Source of the DNA: Nitrospirillum pindoramense
GTDB taxonomy: Bacteria; Pseudomonadota; Alphaproteobacteria; Azospirillales; Azospirillaceae
Reading direction: 5' to 3'
DNA: 64,000 nt
Assembly: GCF_007827955.1 (NCBI RefSeq)
Contig: NZ_VITR01000006.1
Location: 339,396-403,395, forward strand
Both the position numbers and the translations under genes were made by a program. How positions within the stretch are numbered: position 1 is the stretch's first letter; each line of letters starts with the position of its first letter. This document shows positions 51,728 through 60,775 of the stretch, in pieces. The notes beneath the pieces were generated by a model. It saw only the letters and a list, made by a program, of their open reading frames with translations. It was not told the origin of the DNA and did no database searches.

Positions 51728-52480
51728 ATGACCACGACGACCACCAAAACCGCCCCGAGGATCGCGCTGGTAACGGGCGCGTCCCGCGGCATCGGCGCCG
51801 CCATCGCCCAACGGCTGGGTCGCGACGGGCACACCGTCATCGTCAACTACGCCGGCAATGCCGCCGCCGCCGATGCCGTGGCCGCGACGATCGAGGCGGC
51901 GGGCGGACGGGCCCTGACCGTACAGGCGGATGTGGCCGACGCCGCGGCGGTGAAGAGCATGTTCGACCGGGTGGAGGCCGCGTTCGGCGGCATCGACATC
52001 CTGGTGAACAACGCCGGCATCATGCCCCTGGGGGCCATCGGCGACATGGGTGACGACACCTTCGACAAGCTGGTCGATGTCAACCTGAAGGGCACCTTCA
52101 ACACCCTGCGGGAGGCGGCGCAGCGCCTGCGCGACGGCGGCCGGATCGTCAATTTCTCTTCCAGCATCGTGGGACTGTACCCGCCCACGTACGGCGTGTA
52201 CGCGGCCACCAAGGCGGCGGTGGAGGCCCTGACCATCGTCATGGCGCGGGAGATGCGCGGGCGGTCCATCACGGTGAACGCCATCGCCCCGGGGCCCACC
52301 GCCACCGAGCTGTTCCTGGACGGCAAGCCGCAGGAGGTGGTGGACCGCCTGGCCAAGCAGGCCCCGCTGGAGCGGTTGGGACAGCCCGAGGACATCGCCG
52401 CCGCCGTCGCGTTCCTGGTGGGCCCGGACGGCGCCTGGATCAACGGGCAAGTGCTGCGCGCCAATGGCGGCATCATCTGA
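51728..52480 (+). CDS. Short-chain dehydrogenase/reductase (3-oxoacyl reductase-like)
   Basis: A 250-residue classical SDR: TGASRGIGAAIA cofactor motif, NNAGIM, catalytic Ser in NFSSSIVG, YAATKAAVE, and a C-terminal PEDIAAAVAFLVGPDGAWINGQ typical of FabG-like proteins. The substrate is not readable. It is divergent from the LysR gene. The next SDR is 35 nt away, same strand. Confidence 0.9.
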   Translation: MTTTTTKTAPRIALVTGASRGIGAAIAQRLGRDGHTVIVNYAGNAAAADAVAATIEAAGGRALTVQADVADAAAVKSMFDRVEAAFGGIDILVNNAGIMPLGAIGDMGDDTFDKLVDVNLKGTFNTLREAAQRLRDGGRIVNFSSSIVGLYPPTYGVYAATKAAVEALTIVMAREMRGRSITVNAIAPGPTATELFLDGKPQEVVDRLAKQAPLERLGQPEDIAAAVAFLVGPDGAWINGQVLRANGGII

Positions 52481-52515
52481 AATCCGCACCCCGACAGAAT
52501 TGCGAGGACCCGATC

Positions 52516-53412
52516 ATGAAACAGATCATCGTCATCACCGGCGCCTCCAGCGGTTTCGGCGCGATGGCCGCCCGCGCCCTGGCCCGGGCCGGCCACACCG
52601 TTTACGCCACCATGCGCGACACATCGGGCCGCAACGCCCCGCAGGTGGAAAAGGCCAAAGCGTTTGCCGCCGAGCACGGCGTGGACTTGCGCACGGCGGA
52701 CATGGACGTGCAGTCCGATGCCTCCGTCGAAGCCGCCGTGGCCCAGATCGTCCAGGAGGCGGGCCGATTGGATGTGATCGTCCATAATGCGGGCCACATG
52801 TCCTTCGGCCCGGCCGAGGCCTTCACGCCGGAGCAGTACGCCCAGCTGTTCGACATCAACGTGCTGAGCACCCAGCGGCTGAACCGCGCGGCCCTGCCCC
52901 ACCTGCGGCGCCAGGGCAAGGGCCTGGTGGTATGGGTATCCAGCAGCAGCACACGGGGTGGCACCCCACCCTATCTGGCGCCCTATTTCGCCGCCAAGGC
53001 CGCCATGGACAGCCTAGCCGTCAGTTATGCCCCGGAACTGACCCGCTGGGGCATCGAGACCGCCATCATCGTCCCGGGCGCCTTCACCAAAGGCACCAAC
53101 CACTTCGCCCATGCCGGCTCCCCCGCCGATACTGCCCGCGCCGCCGAGTACGATGACGGGCCCTACGCCGGCGTGCCGACCCAAGCGCTGGAGGGCTTGG
53201 CCGCGTTGGAGCCGCCGGACGCCGACGCCGCCAGCGTGGGCGAAGCCATCGTGCGGGTGGTGGACCTACCCCATGGCAAGCGCCCCTTCCGCACCCACAT
53301 CGACCCGTCGCAGGACGGGGCGGAGGTGGTGAACGGCGTCGCCGACCGCGTGCGGGCCGAGATGTTCCGCCGAATCGGGCTGGAAGACCTGCTGTCCCCT
53401 AAGGTGTCCTGA
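52516..53412 (+). CDS. Short-chain dehydrogenase/reductase
   Basis: A 298-residue SDR: TGASSGFGAMAA near the N-terminus, a conserved HNAGHM block, serines in WVSSSSTRG and YFAAKAAMD as the Tyr-x3-Lys site (the Tyr is followed by F). It is longer at the C-terminus than classical SDRs. Together with the preceding SDR it forms a two-gene unit controlled by the LysR regulator. A role in reducing toxic carbonyls is plausible but unproven. Confidence 0.88.
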   Translation: MKQIIVITGASSGFGAMAARALARAGHTVYATMRDTSGRNAPQVEKAKAFAAEHGVDLRTADMDVQSDASVEAAVAQIVQEAGRLDVIVHNAGHMSFGPAEAFTPEQYAQLFDINVLSTQRLNRAALPHLRRQGKGLVVWVSSSSTRGGTPPYLAPYFAAKAAMDSLAVSYAPELTRWGIETAIIVPGAFTKGTNHFAHAGSPADTARAAEYDDGPYAGVPTQALEGLAALEPPDADAASVGEAIVRVVDLPHGKRPFRTHIDPSQDGAEVVNGVADRVRAEMFRRIGLEDLLSPKVS

Positions 53413-53468
53413 AACACCACGCCGAATAGTCCGAGCCAGCCTTTTATAGATCGACCCGCGTAGGCCGG

Positions 53469-53500
53469 AAGGGGGTTTCCCAGTCCTTTGGCACCCCCTT
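53469..53500. repeat. Inverted repeat after the SDR pair
   Basis: AAGGGGGT (53469-53476) and ACCCCCTT (53493-53500) form an 8-bp perfect stem with a 16-nt loop, 57 nt past the second SDR stop. A weak terminator candidate without a strong U-tract. Confidence 0.4.
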
Positions 53501-53682
53501 TCGTCATTGGAAAGACAAACACCAGATTTCACCGTCCTTTCCGCCTACGTCGGACTGCTTCATGACAGGTGGCGGTGTCCGTGATAGCGTTCCACCTGTA
53601 ATTGGTTACTTAAAATCTCATTTCCTGATCCGTGAAAAAGACTTGGGGGCGTCGTTTAAACCCATGCCGACCGGAGAAAATC

Positions 53683-53964
53683 ATGAAAAATAATCGCCAT
53701 CGCTTCTTATGGCGCGGCCTGTTGGCCGGCGCCGCGCTGACCACCGTCGCCGCCTGCGGGTCACCCCGGCCCGAACGCGTGGACCTCAGCCACAGCTACC
53801 GCATGGTGGATGAGCGCGGCCGCACCGCCGGCCAGGTGGTATTCTATCCCGCCGGCGGAGGCGCGGTTTACGACGCCGACAACAACCTGATCGGCAGCGT
53901 CGCCCCGCCCAATTCCACCACCATGGCGCCACCCCCGGCGCCGGTACCGCGGAACTACCCTTAA
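53683..53964 (+). CDS. Small lipoprotein
   Basis: A 93-residue lipoprotein with a signal ending VAAC (acylated Cys at 25). The mature part contains short beta-strands (VVFYPAGGGAVYD) and a Pro-rich C-terminus. No known family. CGGAGAA precedes the ATG. A strong terminator follows at 54013. Confidence 0.65.
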   Translation: MKNNRHRFLWRGLLAGAALTTVAACGSPRPERVDLSHSYRMVDERGRTAGQVVFYPAGGGAVYDADNNLIGSVAPPNSTTMAPPPAPVPRNYP

Positions 53965-54012
53965 TCCCTCCCAATCCTCAGTCTCGTGGTTCCCCTCCCG
54001 TCTGAGGCGCCT

Positions 54013-54052
54013 CGGGTGGGGACCGGCGGCCCCGGTCCCCACCCGTTTTCTT
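54013..54052 (+). terminator. Intrinsic terminator after the small lipoprotein
   Basis: CGGGTGGGGACCGG (54013-54026) and CCGGTCCCCACCCG (54032-54045) form a perfect 14-bp stem with a 5-nt loop, followed by TTTTCTT. A classical rho-independent terminator for the gene at 53683. Confidence 0.85.
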
Positions 54053-54228
54053 GTGCGCGGGTCCCCTGAAAAAATTTGTCCGCACCGGCAGTGGGCTGCG
54101 CCTGGGCTTTGCCATTTCTCCTGGAAAAGCGGCCCCCTCCCCCGCATTGACGGCCCCGGGGGCCCATGGCATTGAGGCCGGATCGGCCGCCCGCGGCCGT
54201 TCAAGAAATACAGGGGAGATGCCATTCC

Positions 54229-55191
54229 ATGAGCCTGCCGCCCGTCCTTGCCCAGAACCTGGCGCTGCCGGTCATCGCCTCGCCCATGTTCATCGTGTCC
54301 AACCCGGATCTGGTCATCGCCCAGTGCCTGGGCGGCATCGTCGGATCCTTCCCCGCGCTGAACGCCCGGCCGAAGGAGACGCTGGACGCGTGGCTGACGC
54401 GCATCGACACCACCCTGGCCGACGCCCGCGCCGCCAACCCGGACGCGAAGATCGCGCCCTATGCCGTCAACCAGATCATCCACCAATCCAATGACCGGCT
54501 GGAGCACGACATGGAGGTGTGCGTGCGCCACAAGGTGCCGATCATCATCACCTCGCTGCGCGCGCCGGGCGACATCGTGCCCCATGTCCACAGCTATGGT
54601 GGCCTGGTGTTCCACGACGTCATCAGCCTGCGCCACGCGGAGAAGGCGCTGGAGGCCGGGGTGGATGGGCTGATCCTGGTGGCCGCCGGGGCCGGCGGGC
54701 ATGCCGGAGCGCTGAGCCCCTTCGCCCTGGTGGGGGAGGTGCGGCGCTTCTACGATGGCCCCATCATCCTGTCCGGCGCCATCGCCACCGGCGACGCCAT
54801 CCTGGCGGCACAAGCCATGGGCGCCGACCTCGCCTACATGGGCACCCGCTTCATCGCCACGACCGAGGCCAACGCCGCCGCCGCCTACAAGCAGGCCATC
54901 GTCGACGCCAGCGCCTCCGACATCGTCTACACGCCCTTCTTCACCGGCGTGGCGGGCAACTACCTGAAGTCCAGCATCGTGGCCGCGGGCATGGACCCGG
55001 ATAACCTGCCCCAGGTGGACCGCAGCAAGATGAACTTCGGCGCGGCGGCGGCACCGGGCGCCAAGGCCTGGAAGGACATCTGGGGGGCCGGCCAGGGCGT
55101 GGGCGCCATTGGCGAGGTCATGCCCACCGCCGACCTCATCGCGCGGCTGAAGGCGGAGTATGCCGCCGCCCGCGCCCGGTTGAGCCTGTAA
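54229..55191 (+). CDS. NAD(P)H-dependent flavin oxidoreductase / nitronate monooxygenase family
   Basis: A 320-residue TIM-barrel FMN protein of the nitronate monooxygenase family. Conserved pieces: ASPMFIVSNPDLVIAQ at the N-terminus, GAGGHAGALSPFALVGEVR (FMN phosphate site) and GAIATGDAILAAQAMGADLAYMGTRFIAT. Members oxidise nitronates or act as enoyl reductases. The start at 54229 gives this family N-terminus. It ends at a perfect bidirectional terminator shared with the convergent small gene. Confidence 0.88.
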   Translation: MSLPPVLAQNLALPVIASPMFIVSNPDLVIAQCLGGIVGSFPALNARPKETLDAWLTRIDTTLADARAANPDAKIAPYAVNQIIHQSNDRLEHDMEVCVRHKVPIIITSLRAPGDIVPHVHSYGGLVFHDVISLRHAEKALEAGVDGLILVAAGAGGHAGALSPFALVGEVRRFYDGPIILSGAIATGDAILAAQAMGADLAYMGTRFIATTEANAAAAYKQAIVDASASDIVYTPFFTGVAGNYLKSSIVAAGMDPDNLPQVDRSKMNFGAAAAPGAKAWKDIWGAGQGVGAIGEVMPTADLIARLKAEYAAARARLSL

Positions 55192-55211
55192 GGAAAAAGC
55201 GCCAACAAAAG

Positions 55212-55250
55212 AAAAAGGGGCGCGACGGTCCGGCCGTCGCGCCCCTTTTT
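55212..55250. terminator. Bidirectional intrinsic terminator
   Basis: A 17-bp perfect stem: AAAAAGGGGCGCGACGG (55212-55228) against CCGTCGCGCCCCTTTTT (55234-55250), loop 5 nt. The A-run on one side and T-run on the other make it work in both directions, ending the flavoprotein gene (plus) and the small gene at 55264 (minus). Confidence 0.92.
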
Positions 55251-55263
55251 GTTCAACCGAGGC

Positions 55264-55608
55264 TCAATGGTCGGAGCCGTGCAGGATCTGGTCGCGGATG
55301 CCGGTGTCGTACGCCAGACCTTCCTCGGTGATGATGGCGGCGTTGGGGAATTGCGACTTGATCAGGCCCTTGCGCTCCAGCGCCACCCAGGCGGCCGGGT
55401 TGCTCAGGCCGGTGGCGTCGGCCGACATCACGGTATAGGGGCCCAGGTGGAAGTGGTTGCCATGCGCATGGGGGAAACGGTCGACCAGAACGCCGCCCTC
55501 GACCACCGGCTGGCCCACGCCCTCGATCCCGGCCAGAACCTGCAGCAGGGTCAGGGTCTTAAGCTGCAGGGGATTCAGCTTCAGCGGGTTCTTTTTCGCG
55601 GGCGACAT
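55264..55608 (-). CDS. Conserved hypothetical protein
   Basis: A 114-residue soluble protein, not recognised. It begins with basic MSPAKKNPLKLNPLQLKTLTLLQVLAG and has a His-rich stretch (HAHGNHFHLG), a possible metal site. The rest looks like a mixed alpha/beta fold. GAGGAC precedes the ATG. It shares the bidirectional terminator with the convergent flavoprotein gene. Confidence 0.6.
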   Translation of the reverse strand: MSPAKKNPLKLNPLQLKTLTLLQVLAGIEGVGQPVVEGGVLVDRFPHAHGNHFHLGPYTVMSADATGLSNPAAWVALERKGLIKSQFPNAAIITEEGLAYDTGIRDQILHGSDH

Positions 55609-55689
55609 GGGCGTGTCCTCAAAGGAATGACGGGGAAGCGTTGATATGGGGGTGCCATTTACCCCCGCCAGCCCGCCGCCCGCAAGCCA

Positions 55690-57099
55690 TCAGCGTTTCT
55701 GACGCGCCTTCGCCGATCCTTGGCCGCGCGCCCACCAGCCCGCAGGCAAATTCAGTTCAAGCAGGCCCGCCGCCAGCATGATGCCGCACAGCCACCAGGT
55801 CTGCCACGCGCCGTAGGAGAAGCAGCCCACCGCGATGGTGGCGGCGATGGCCGCCAACGCCGTGGCCTGGGCATAGGCGGGCAGACGCCGCGTGGCCAAG
55901 GCCAGCCCAGCCCCCAGCCAAGTGTGCAGGATGCTGCCCACCACGCCCAGCTCCAACAACACCTGAAGGAAAATGTTGTGCGGATGTAGGGGGATGATGG
56001 GGGATTCTGGATGGAACTTGGAAACTTCGCCCTCATCCGGGATGTTGCGGGAGCTGTCGAGCCCCCAGCCGAACACCGGCTTTTCCAGAATGCGGCGGGC
56101 GGCGACATCCCATATCTCCACCCGATGGCGGAAGCTCCACGGCATCCGCGTCTCTTCCGTCAGGCCGGCGCGGTGCAGGCCCAGGGAAATCGGGATGGAC
56201 AGCACGGGCCCGGCCAGCAGCACAGCGATCATCACCACCCGCGCCGTGCGGGCCGACAGCCGCGCCAGGCCGTAGAACACCAGGCCGGCCCCCAGGCCCA
56301 CCTTGGCCGAGGCGCTGGTGCCACCCAAGGCCGTCAGGAAAAAGGCGGCGGGCATGACCCAGGCCCAGGGCATGGCGCGCCCCGCCGGGGGCTGCGCCAT
56401 CGCCGCCAGCGCCGGCAGCCGGGCGAAAGCGCCGCGGCCAGTGACCCAGGCCAGGCGGGCCAGCGCCAGTCCCAAGGGCCACGCCAAGGTGGCGAACAGC
56501 ACCGCCGGCCGGTTCAACGCCCGGTCATGATCCACCTTGGTGCCCTCCAGCGCCTTTTCCAGGCGATAGATGGGCTGATCACCCAAGACCTCGATGGCGA
56601 AGATGGCGAGGCCCACGACCATGCCCAGGGTGGCCCAGCGCAGAAGCAGCCAGCGCCGCCGGTCATCCACCTCGCGCAGGGTGCCCATCCAGAACAGGAA
56701 CGGCACGACCGTGTAGAGGAAGGTCAACAGTTGGGTGACGCCGTCCTTGCGCACCGGCGTCCACAACACGGAAACCGCGCCCAGCGCCAGGCACAGCACG
56801 AGCGGCAGCATCGGGCTGGCCCGCCAGGTGGCGCGGGCGGTCAGGAACGCGGGAAGCCGCCGGGCACGCAACGCATAGAGGATGCCCCCCAGCACCGACA
56901 GGCTGATCAGCGTGGGCGCCGTGCCCAGGGGCAGCAGGGCGCAGATGAAGCCGAGTATCGTCACCAGGAACAGCGTCAGCCCCATCCAGGGCAGGCTGAA
57001 CGACGGCACCGGGGTGGCGACGGTACGCCCGACGGGATGAGGCGGGGGAAGAACCGGCGCTGTGGTCCGCAGGTCAGGCGTGGTCCGGGTCAACGACAT
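55690..57099 (-). CDS. O-antigen ligase family membrane protein
   Basis: A 469-residue protein with 11-12 predicted membrane segments and the Wzy_C-type block HPHNIFLQVLLELGVVGSIL in the large periplasmic region, as in O-antigen ligases (WaaL) and polymerases. A His in this loop and R/K residues before it fit the ligase active site. It would attach polysaccharide to lipid A core or polymerise repeat units. The start at 57099 follows GGAGCAAG. It is 131 nt downstream of the GT9 gene, same strand. Confidence 0.85.
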   Translation of the reverse strand: MSLTRTTPDLRTTAPVLPPPHPVGRTVATPVPSFSLPWMGLTLFLVTILGFICALLPLGTAPTLISLSVLGGILYALRARRLPAFLTARATWRASPMLPLVLCLALGAVSVLWTPVRKDGVTQLLTFLYTVVPFLFWMGTLREVDDRRRWLLLRWATLGMVVGLAIFAIEVLGDQPIYRLEKALEGTKVDHDRALNRPAVLFATLAWPLGLALARLAWVTGRGAFARLPALAAMAQPPAGRAMPWAWVMPAAFFLTALGGTSASAKVGLGAGLVFYGLARLSARTARVVMIAVLLAGPVLSIPISLGLHRAGLTEETRMPWSFRHRVEIWDVAARRILEKPVFGWGLDSSRNIPDEGEVSKFHPESPIIPLHPHNIFLQVLLELGVVGSILHTWLGAGLALATRRLPAYAQATALAAIAATIAVGCFSYGAWQTWWLCGIMLAAGLLELNLPAGWWARGQGSAKARQKR

Positions 57100-57230
57100 C
57101 TTGCTCCAGTCTCTGTCCGATGGCTCAAGGCCCCCCAGCCCCGCCATGCAAGCCCCACCCCTTTTACTCGGGAATAGGCCAGCTCCCAGCGCTTTTTCAC
57201 AGGATCATACCATTGGCACGATATGCGGGA

Positions 57231-58202
57231 TCATATCCGGGCCAGCAAGCCGGCGGCGGCGGCGGCCACCTGCTCCAGCGGCAGCGCCGCCATGCGGGCC
57301 TCGGCCGTGGGCTCCCCCCCGCCATTCGCCGGGACCGGCGCCACCACGGCCTGGGCCCGGGGGCCCCAAGGGGCGTAAAGATGCGACGGTGTGGGACCGA
57401 ACAGGCCCAGGGTGGGCGTTCCTGCCGCCGCCGCGACATGCATGAGGCCACTGTCGTTGCCCACGAACAGGCGGGCGTGTTCCAGGCAGGCCCCCGCCAG
57501 CAGGGGATCGGTGCGCCCCACCAGGTCGATGACACGGTGCGCGCCCAGCGCGGCGGACAGGGCATCCAGCACCGGGGCGCAACGCGGCCGTTCCGCCTCC
57601 GCCGCCAGGACCATGACCCGGGCGGGGGCTTGCCCGGCGGCCAGCGGCCCCGCCACCAGGCATTGGGCCAGCGCGGCGAAGCGGTCGGCGGGCCATTCCT
57701 TGCCCGTCCAATTGGCTGCGGGCCCCAGCGCCAGGATGGGCCCGCCATCGGGGCGGACCAGCGCGCGCGCCTGGGCCCGAATGGCGTCATCCAGGAAAAG
57801 GCGCGGGCTGGGGGGCGGGTCCAGGCTCAGCACCCGGCCCAGGGAGACGACCTTGGGCTGGCGATCATCGCCGCCCCGGAAGGTGGCGCGGCGACGGGCC
57901 AGAACCAGCCAGGAAACCGCGCTGTCGCGCAGGTCCACCACCAGATCCCAACGATGGCCCACCACGTGGCGCCACAGGGCCAGCCAATGGCCCGCCATGC
58001 GCCGCTTGGGCATGGCGATGATCTGGTCCAGGCGCGGCACGGCGCGGAACAAGGGGGCGGCGATTGGACCGCAGGCGATGGTGAAACGCGCATCGGGCAG
58101 GTTGTCCACCAGATGCCCCAGAAGGCCAGTGGTCAGCACCGCGTCGCCCAGACGGGTGGAGGTGATGAACAGAACCCGCAACAGACTGACCCCCACACCC
58201 AC
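57231..58202 (-). CDS. Glycosyltransferase family 9 (heptosyltransferase-like)
   Basis: A protein of about 323 residues of GT9, with LLRVLFITSTRLGDAVLTTGLLGHL at the N-terminus and GNDSGLMHVAAAAGTPTLGLFGPTPS near the C-terminus, the hallmark nucleotide-sugar site. It adds heptose or a similar sugar to lipopolysaccharide. The start is uncertain: no ATG is in the right place, and GTG at 58202, GTG at 58196 or TTG at 58181 are all possible. It precedes the O-antigen ligase gene. Confidence 0.85.
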   Translation of the reverse strand: MGVGVSLLRVLFITSTRLGDAVLTTGLLGHLVDNLPDARFTIACGPIAAPLFRAVPRLDQIIAMPKRRMAGHWLALWRHVVGHRWDLVVDLRDSAVSWLVLARRRATFRGGDDRQPKVVSLGRVLSLDPPPSPRLFLDDAIRAQARALVRPDGGPILALGPAANWTGKEWPADRFAALAQCLVAGPLAAGQAPARVMVLAAEAERPRCAPVLDALSAALGAHRVIDLVGRTDPLLAGACLEHARLFVGNDSGLMHVAAAAGTPTLGLFGPTPSHLYAPWGPRAQAVVAPVPANGGGEPTAEARMAALPLEQVAAAAAGLLARI

Positions 58203-58229
58203 GGCCGATTCCGGCGACGGCCCCTTATA

Positions 58230-58249
58230 CAAGCGTCATCAGACGCTTG
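58230..58249. repeat. Perfect 8-bp inverted repeat upstream of the GT9 gene
   Basis: CAAGCGTC (58230-58237) and GACGCTTG (58242-58249), loop ATCA. It lies in the divergent region between GT9 (minus) and ygfZ (plus, start 58363) and may be an operator for either gene. Confidence 0.5.
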
Positions 58250-58362
58250 CCAATGCGGCGATGGCGGCGGACCATTGCCTCGGAACTGCACCCCTTGCGG
58301 TGAGGGGCCCCGTCCCTTACGTGTTGAAGCCATTCCTTGGGAAACTGTTCAGGTTCGGCATC

Positions 58363-59283
58363 ATGACTGAAGGCGTCGCACTTTCCTGGCCCCCCGTCCC
58401 GGCGGCGGGTGCCGGTCGATTGGCAGAGCGGGGCGTCCTGGCGCTGACCGGGCCCGACGCCCGCACCTTCCTGCAGGGCCTGATCACCAACGACGTCCGG
58501 CGCGTCGACCCGTCGCACGCCATCTATGCCCTGTTCCTGACGGCCCAGGGCAAGTTCCTGCACGAAATGTTCGTGATCGCCCATGTCGACGCCGCCGGGG
58601 AAGAGACGCTGCTGATCGAGACGGAGTCCGCGCGGGCCGCCGACCTGCTGCGTCGCCTGTCCCTGTACAAGCTGCGGTCCAAGGTGACGTTGGCCGACGC
58701 GAGCGCGCAGTGGGCCGTGGCCGTCGCCCCTGGCGTGGCAGGGAACGGGGAACCCGGAAGCGCCTGGACTGTGGAGACGCCGGACGGAATCGCCATCGCC
58801 TATACCGACCCGCGCCATCCCGGCCTTGGCCTGCGCCTGGTGGCGCCGCGCGCGGCGGTGGAGGCCCTGCCGGACGCGGCGGAGGCTTATACCCGCCTGC
58901 GTCTCGACCTCGGCGTGCCCGACGGCAGCCGCGACCTGGTCCCCGAGAAATCCATACCGCTGGAAAACGGCATGGATCATCTGCACGCCGTGGCCTTCGA
59001 CAAGGGGTGCTATATGGGGCAGGAATTGACGGCGCGCACTCACTACCGCGCGCTTATCCGCAAGCGCCTCATGCGGGTGGCGGCGACCGCCGGGCAGTCC
59101 CTGCCGCCCGCCGGGACGCCCGTCGTCTGGGGCGACCGCGAGGTGGGGGAGATGCGCAGCGGCCTGGGTGCGCACGGCCTGGCCCTGCTGCGTATCGAGG
59201 ATGTGGAAAAGCCTGACGTGGCCCTGACCAGCGGCGGCGTGCCGCTTGTCGTCAGTGGCCCGGTGCCGGCGCCCCGGCCTTAG
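58363..59283 (+). CDS. ygfZ: Folate-dependent YgfZ/GcvT-like iron-sulfur repair protein
   Basis: A 306-residue YgfZ-family protein. The hallmark K-G-C-Y-x-G-Q-E motif is present as DKGCYMGQELTAR, and LTGPDARTFLQGLITNDV is the N-terminal tetrahydrofolate-binding block. YgfZ helps maturation or repair of iron-sulfur enzymes such as MiaB. The ATG at 58363 fits the family start. The 3' end overlaps the convergent GT4 gene by 32 bp. Confidence 0.92.
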   Translation: MTEGVALSWPPVPAAGAGRLAERGVLALTGPDARTFLQGLITNDVRRVDPSHAIYALFLTAQGKFLHEMFVIAHVDAAGEETLLIETESARAADLLRRLSLYKLRSKVTLADASAQWAVAVAPGVAGNGEPGSAWTVETPDGIAIAYTDPRHPGLGLRLVAPRAAVEALPDAAEAYTRLRLDLGVPDGSRDLVPEKSIPLENGMDHLHAVAFDKGCYMGQELTARTHYRALIRKRLMRVAATAGQSLPPAGTPVVWGDREVGEMRSGLGAHGLALLRIEDVEKPDVALTSGGVPLVVSGPVPAPRP

Positions 59284-60448
59284 GCACCGTGCCAGCTTCG
59301 GCGGACGCGGCGGCCTCAGCGGACGCGACCAACTCGGCATAGAGGCGCTCCAACGCCTCCAGACTGGCGGCCTGGCTGTATGCGGCGAGCGCGGGGCGAT
59401 GGCGCAGGCGGATACCGGAGTCCCGGGCCTGCGCCACGGCGTTCAGCGCCACGCCCAGGGCCTCCGCCAAATCATCGGCATCGCCCAGCGCCGCCAAGGG
59501 CGCCAGCGCCAATCCGTTGCCCGTGCGCACCCCGTCCGCCACGCCGAAGGCGTCATGCCCCTCCAGCGACGGCGGTTGCAGCACGGTGCGCGCCCCTTCC
59601 GAGGCGGAAGCCACCACCGGCACGCCGGCGTCCAAGGCCTCGAGGAACACCAGGCCGAAAGGTTCGAACCGGGAGGGGGAACAGAACAGGTCGGCGGCGT
59701 GGTAGAAATCCTTAACGTCGCCGCGAAAGCCCATGAGACGGATGGCGGGGCAATCGGCCGCCTGCTGGCGCAGGGGCCCCATCTCCGGCCCGTCGCCCAC
59801 GATGGCCAATTTCAGGTTCGGACGATCCAGGCCCCGCACGGCGCTGACCAGCAGGTCGAAGCCCTTTTCCCGCACCAGCGGCCCCACGCCCAACACCAGC
59901 ATGTCGCCCGGCAGTTCAGCGCCCATTTCGGCGCGCAACGCGGCGACGCGCCCCCTGTCAGGGGCGGGATGGGCTTGTTGCCACAGATTCACACGGGCGA
60001 TGCGCCCCTCGAAGCCGCCCAGCTTGGCTTCCTGCGCCTGCCAGTCCGTGGTCGCGACGACGGCATCGTGATTCTGGTACCAGCGGCGGCGGTAATCGGG
60101 ATGCATGGTCGCCAGCACCGATGGCCGCCCCGGCAGCAAGGGCCGCAGCCGTCCCACGGTTTGGCCCGCCCGGCCGCCATGGCAGTGGATGACATCCGGC
60201 CGGAACCGGCGGATGTGACTCCAAATCCCCGGCGCCATCAGCCCAGGTCCCACCGTCACCACCCTCAGACCCGGCAGTTCGCCCGAGGGCGGCAGCTCGT
60301 CGCGAATGGACCGGCCGCCCGCGTCGGCGCAATCGGCCCGCACGATCAGCAAAACATCGTGATGGCGCGCCTGGGACATGGCCAGACTGGCCACGTGGCG
60401 CTCGGCCCCGCGAAAGCCCTTGGACAAGATAATCTGGACGATACGCAT
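59252..60448 (-). CDS. Glycosyltransferase family 4
   Basis: A 398-residue GT-B fold glycosyltransferase. N-terminal IVQIILSKGFRGAERHVASL, and the C-terminal EPFGLVFLEALDAGVPVVAS with the E-x7-E pair that binds the nucleotide sugar. The start at 60448 follows GAGGGCC. An Ala/Glu-rich low-complexity tail ends the protein. With the GT9 and O-antigen ligase genes it forms a lipopolysaccharide or capsule biosynthesis cluster around ygfZ. Confidence 0.9.
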   Translation of the reverse strand: MRIVQIILSKGFRGAERHVASLAMSQARHHDVLLIVRADCADAGGRSIRDELPPSGELPGLRVVTVGPGLMAPGIWSHIRRFRPDVIHCHGGRAGQTVGRLRPLLPGRPSVLATMHPDYRRRWYQNHDAVVATTDWQAQEAKLGGFEGRIARVNLWQQAHPAPDRGRVAALRAEMGAELPGDMLVLGVGPLVREKGFDLLVSAVRGLDRPNLKLAIVGDGPEMGPLRQQAADCPAIRLMGFRGDVKDFYHAADLFCSPSRFEPFGLVFLEALDAGVPVVASASEGARTVLQPPSLEGHDAFGVADGVRTGNGLALAPLAALGDADDLAEALGVALNAVAQARDSGIRLRHRPALAAYSQAASLEALERLYAELVASAEAAASAEAGTVPKAGAPAPGH

Positions 60449-60775
60449 ACAGGCCCTCGACACGAAACCCGCGCAGCCACACCGGTGCAGCCAACCGGGC
60501 CCCCGCAGCCAGGATCCAGGCATGTCATCCTGCCCGACCTGATCCTTCCTACGCCCTGGCCGGCGTGGGGGCAAGCCCCGGGGCGGCACCCGGCGCGTAA
60601 GGTCGCAGGGCGCGCTTTCTTATTACGCGCCAGCGATACCAACCCATCGCCACCCCGTGGCCAAACCGCGCCTTACAAAGTAATTGACGAAGGCCGGCCA
60701 CCCTTACACACCATGACGCCTTGGGAATGGGTCGCCTCCGGTGGCCCGGTACGCGGGCGATAGGCGGGTGGGGGT
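60449..60775. other. Intergenic region, 327 bp, between divergent genes
   Basis: Separates the GT4 gene from the HAMP coiled-coil gene. A TTGACG at 60684-60689 could be a -35 element for the latter, but no matching -10 hexamer at 16-18 bp was found. Open frames here are continuations of shadow frames and lack ribosome sites. Confidence 0.4.
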
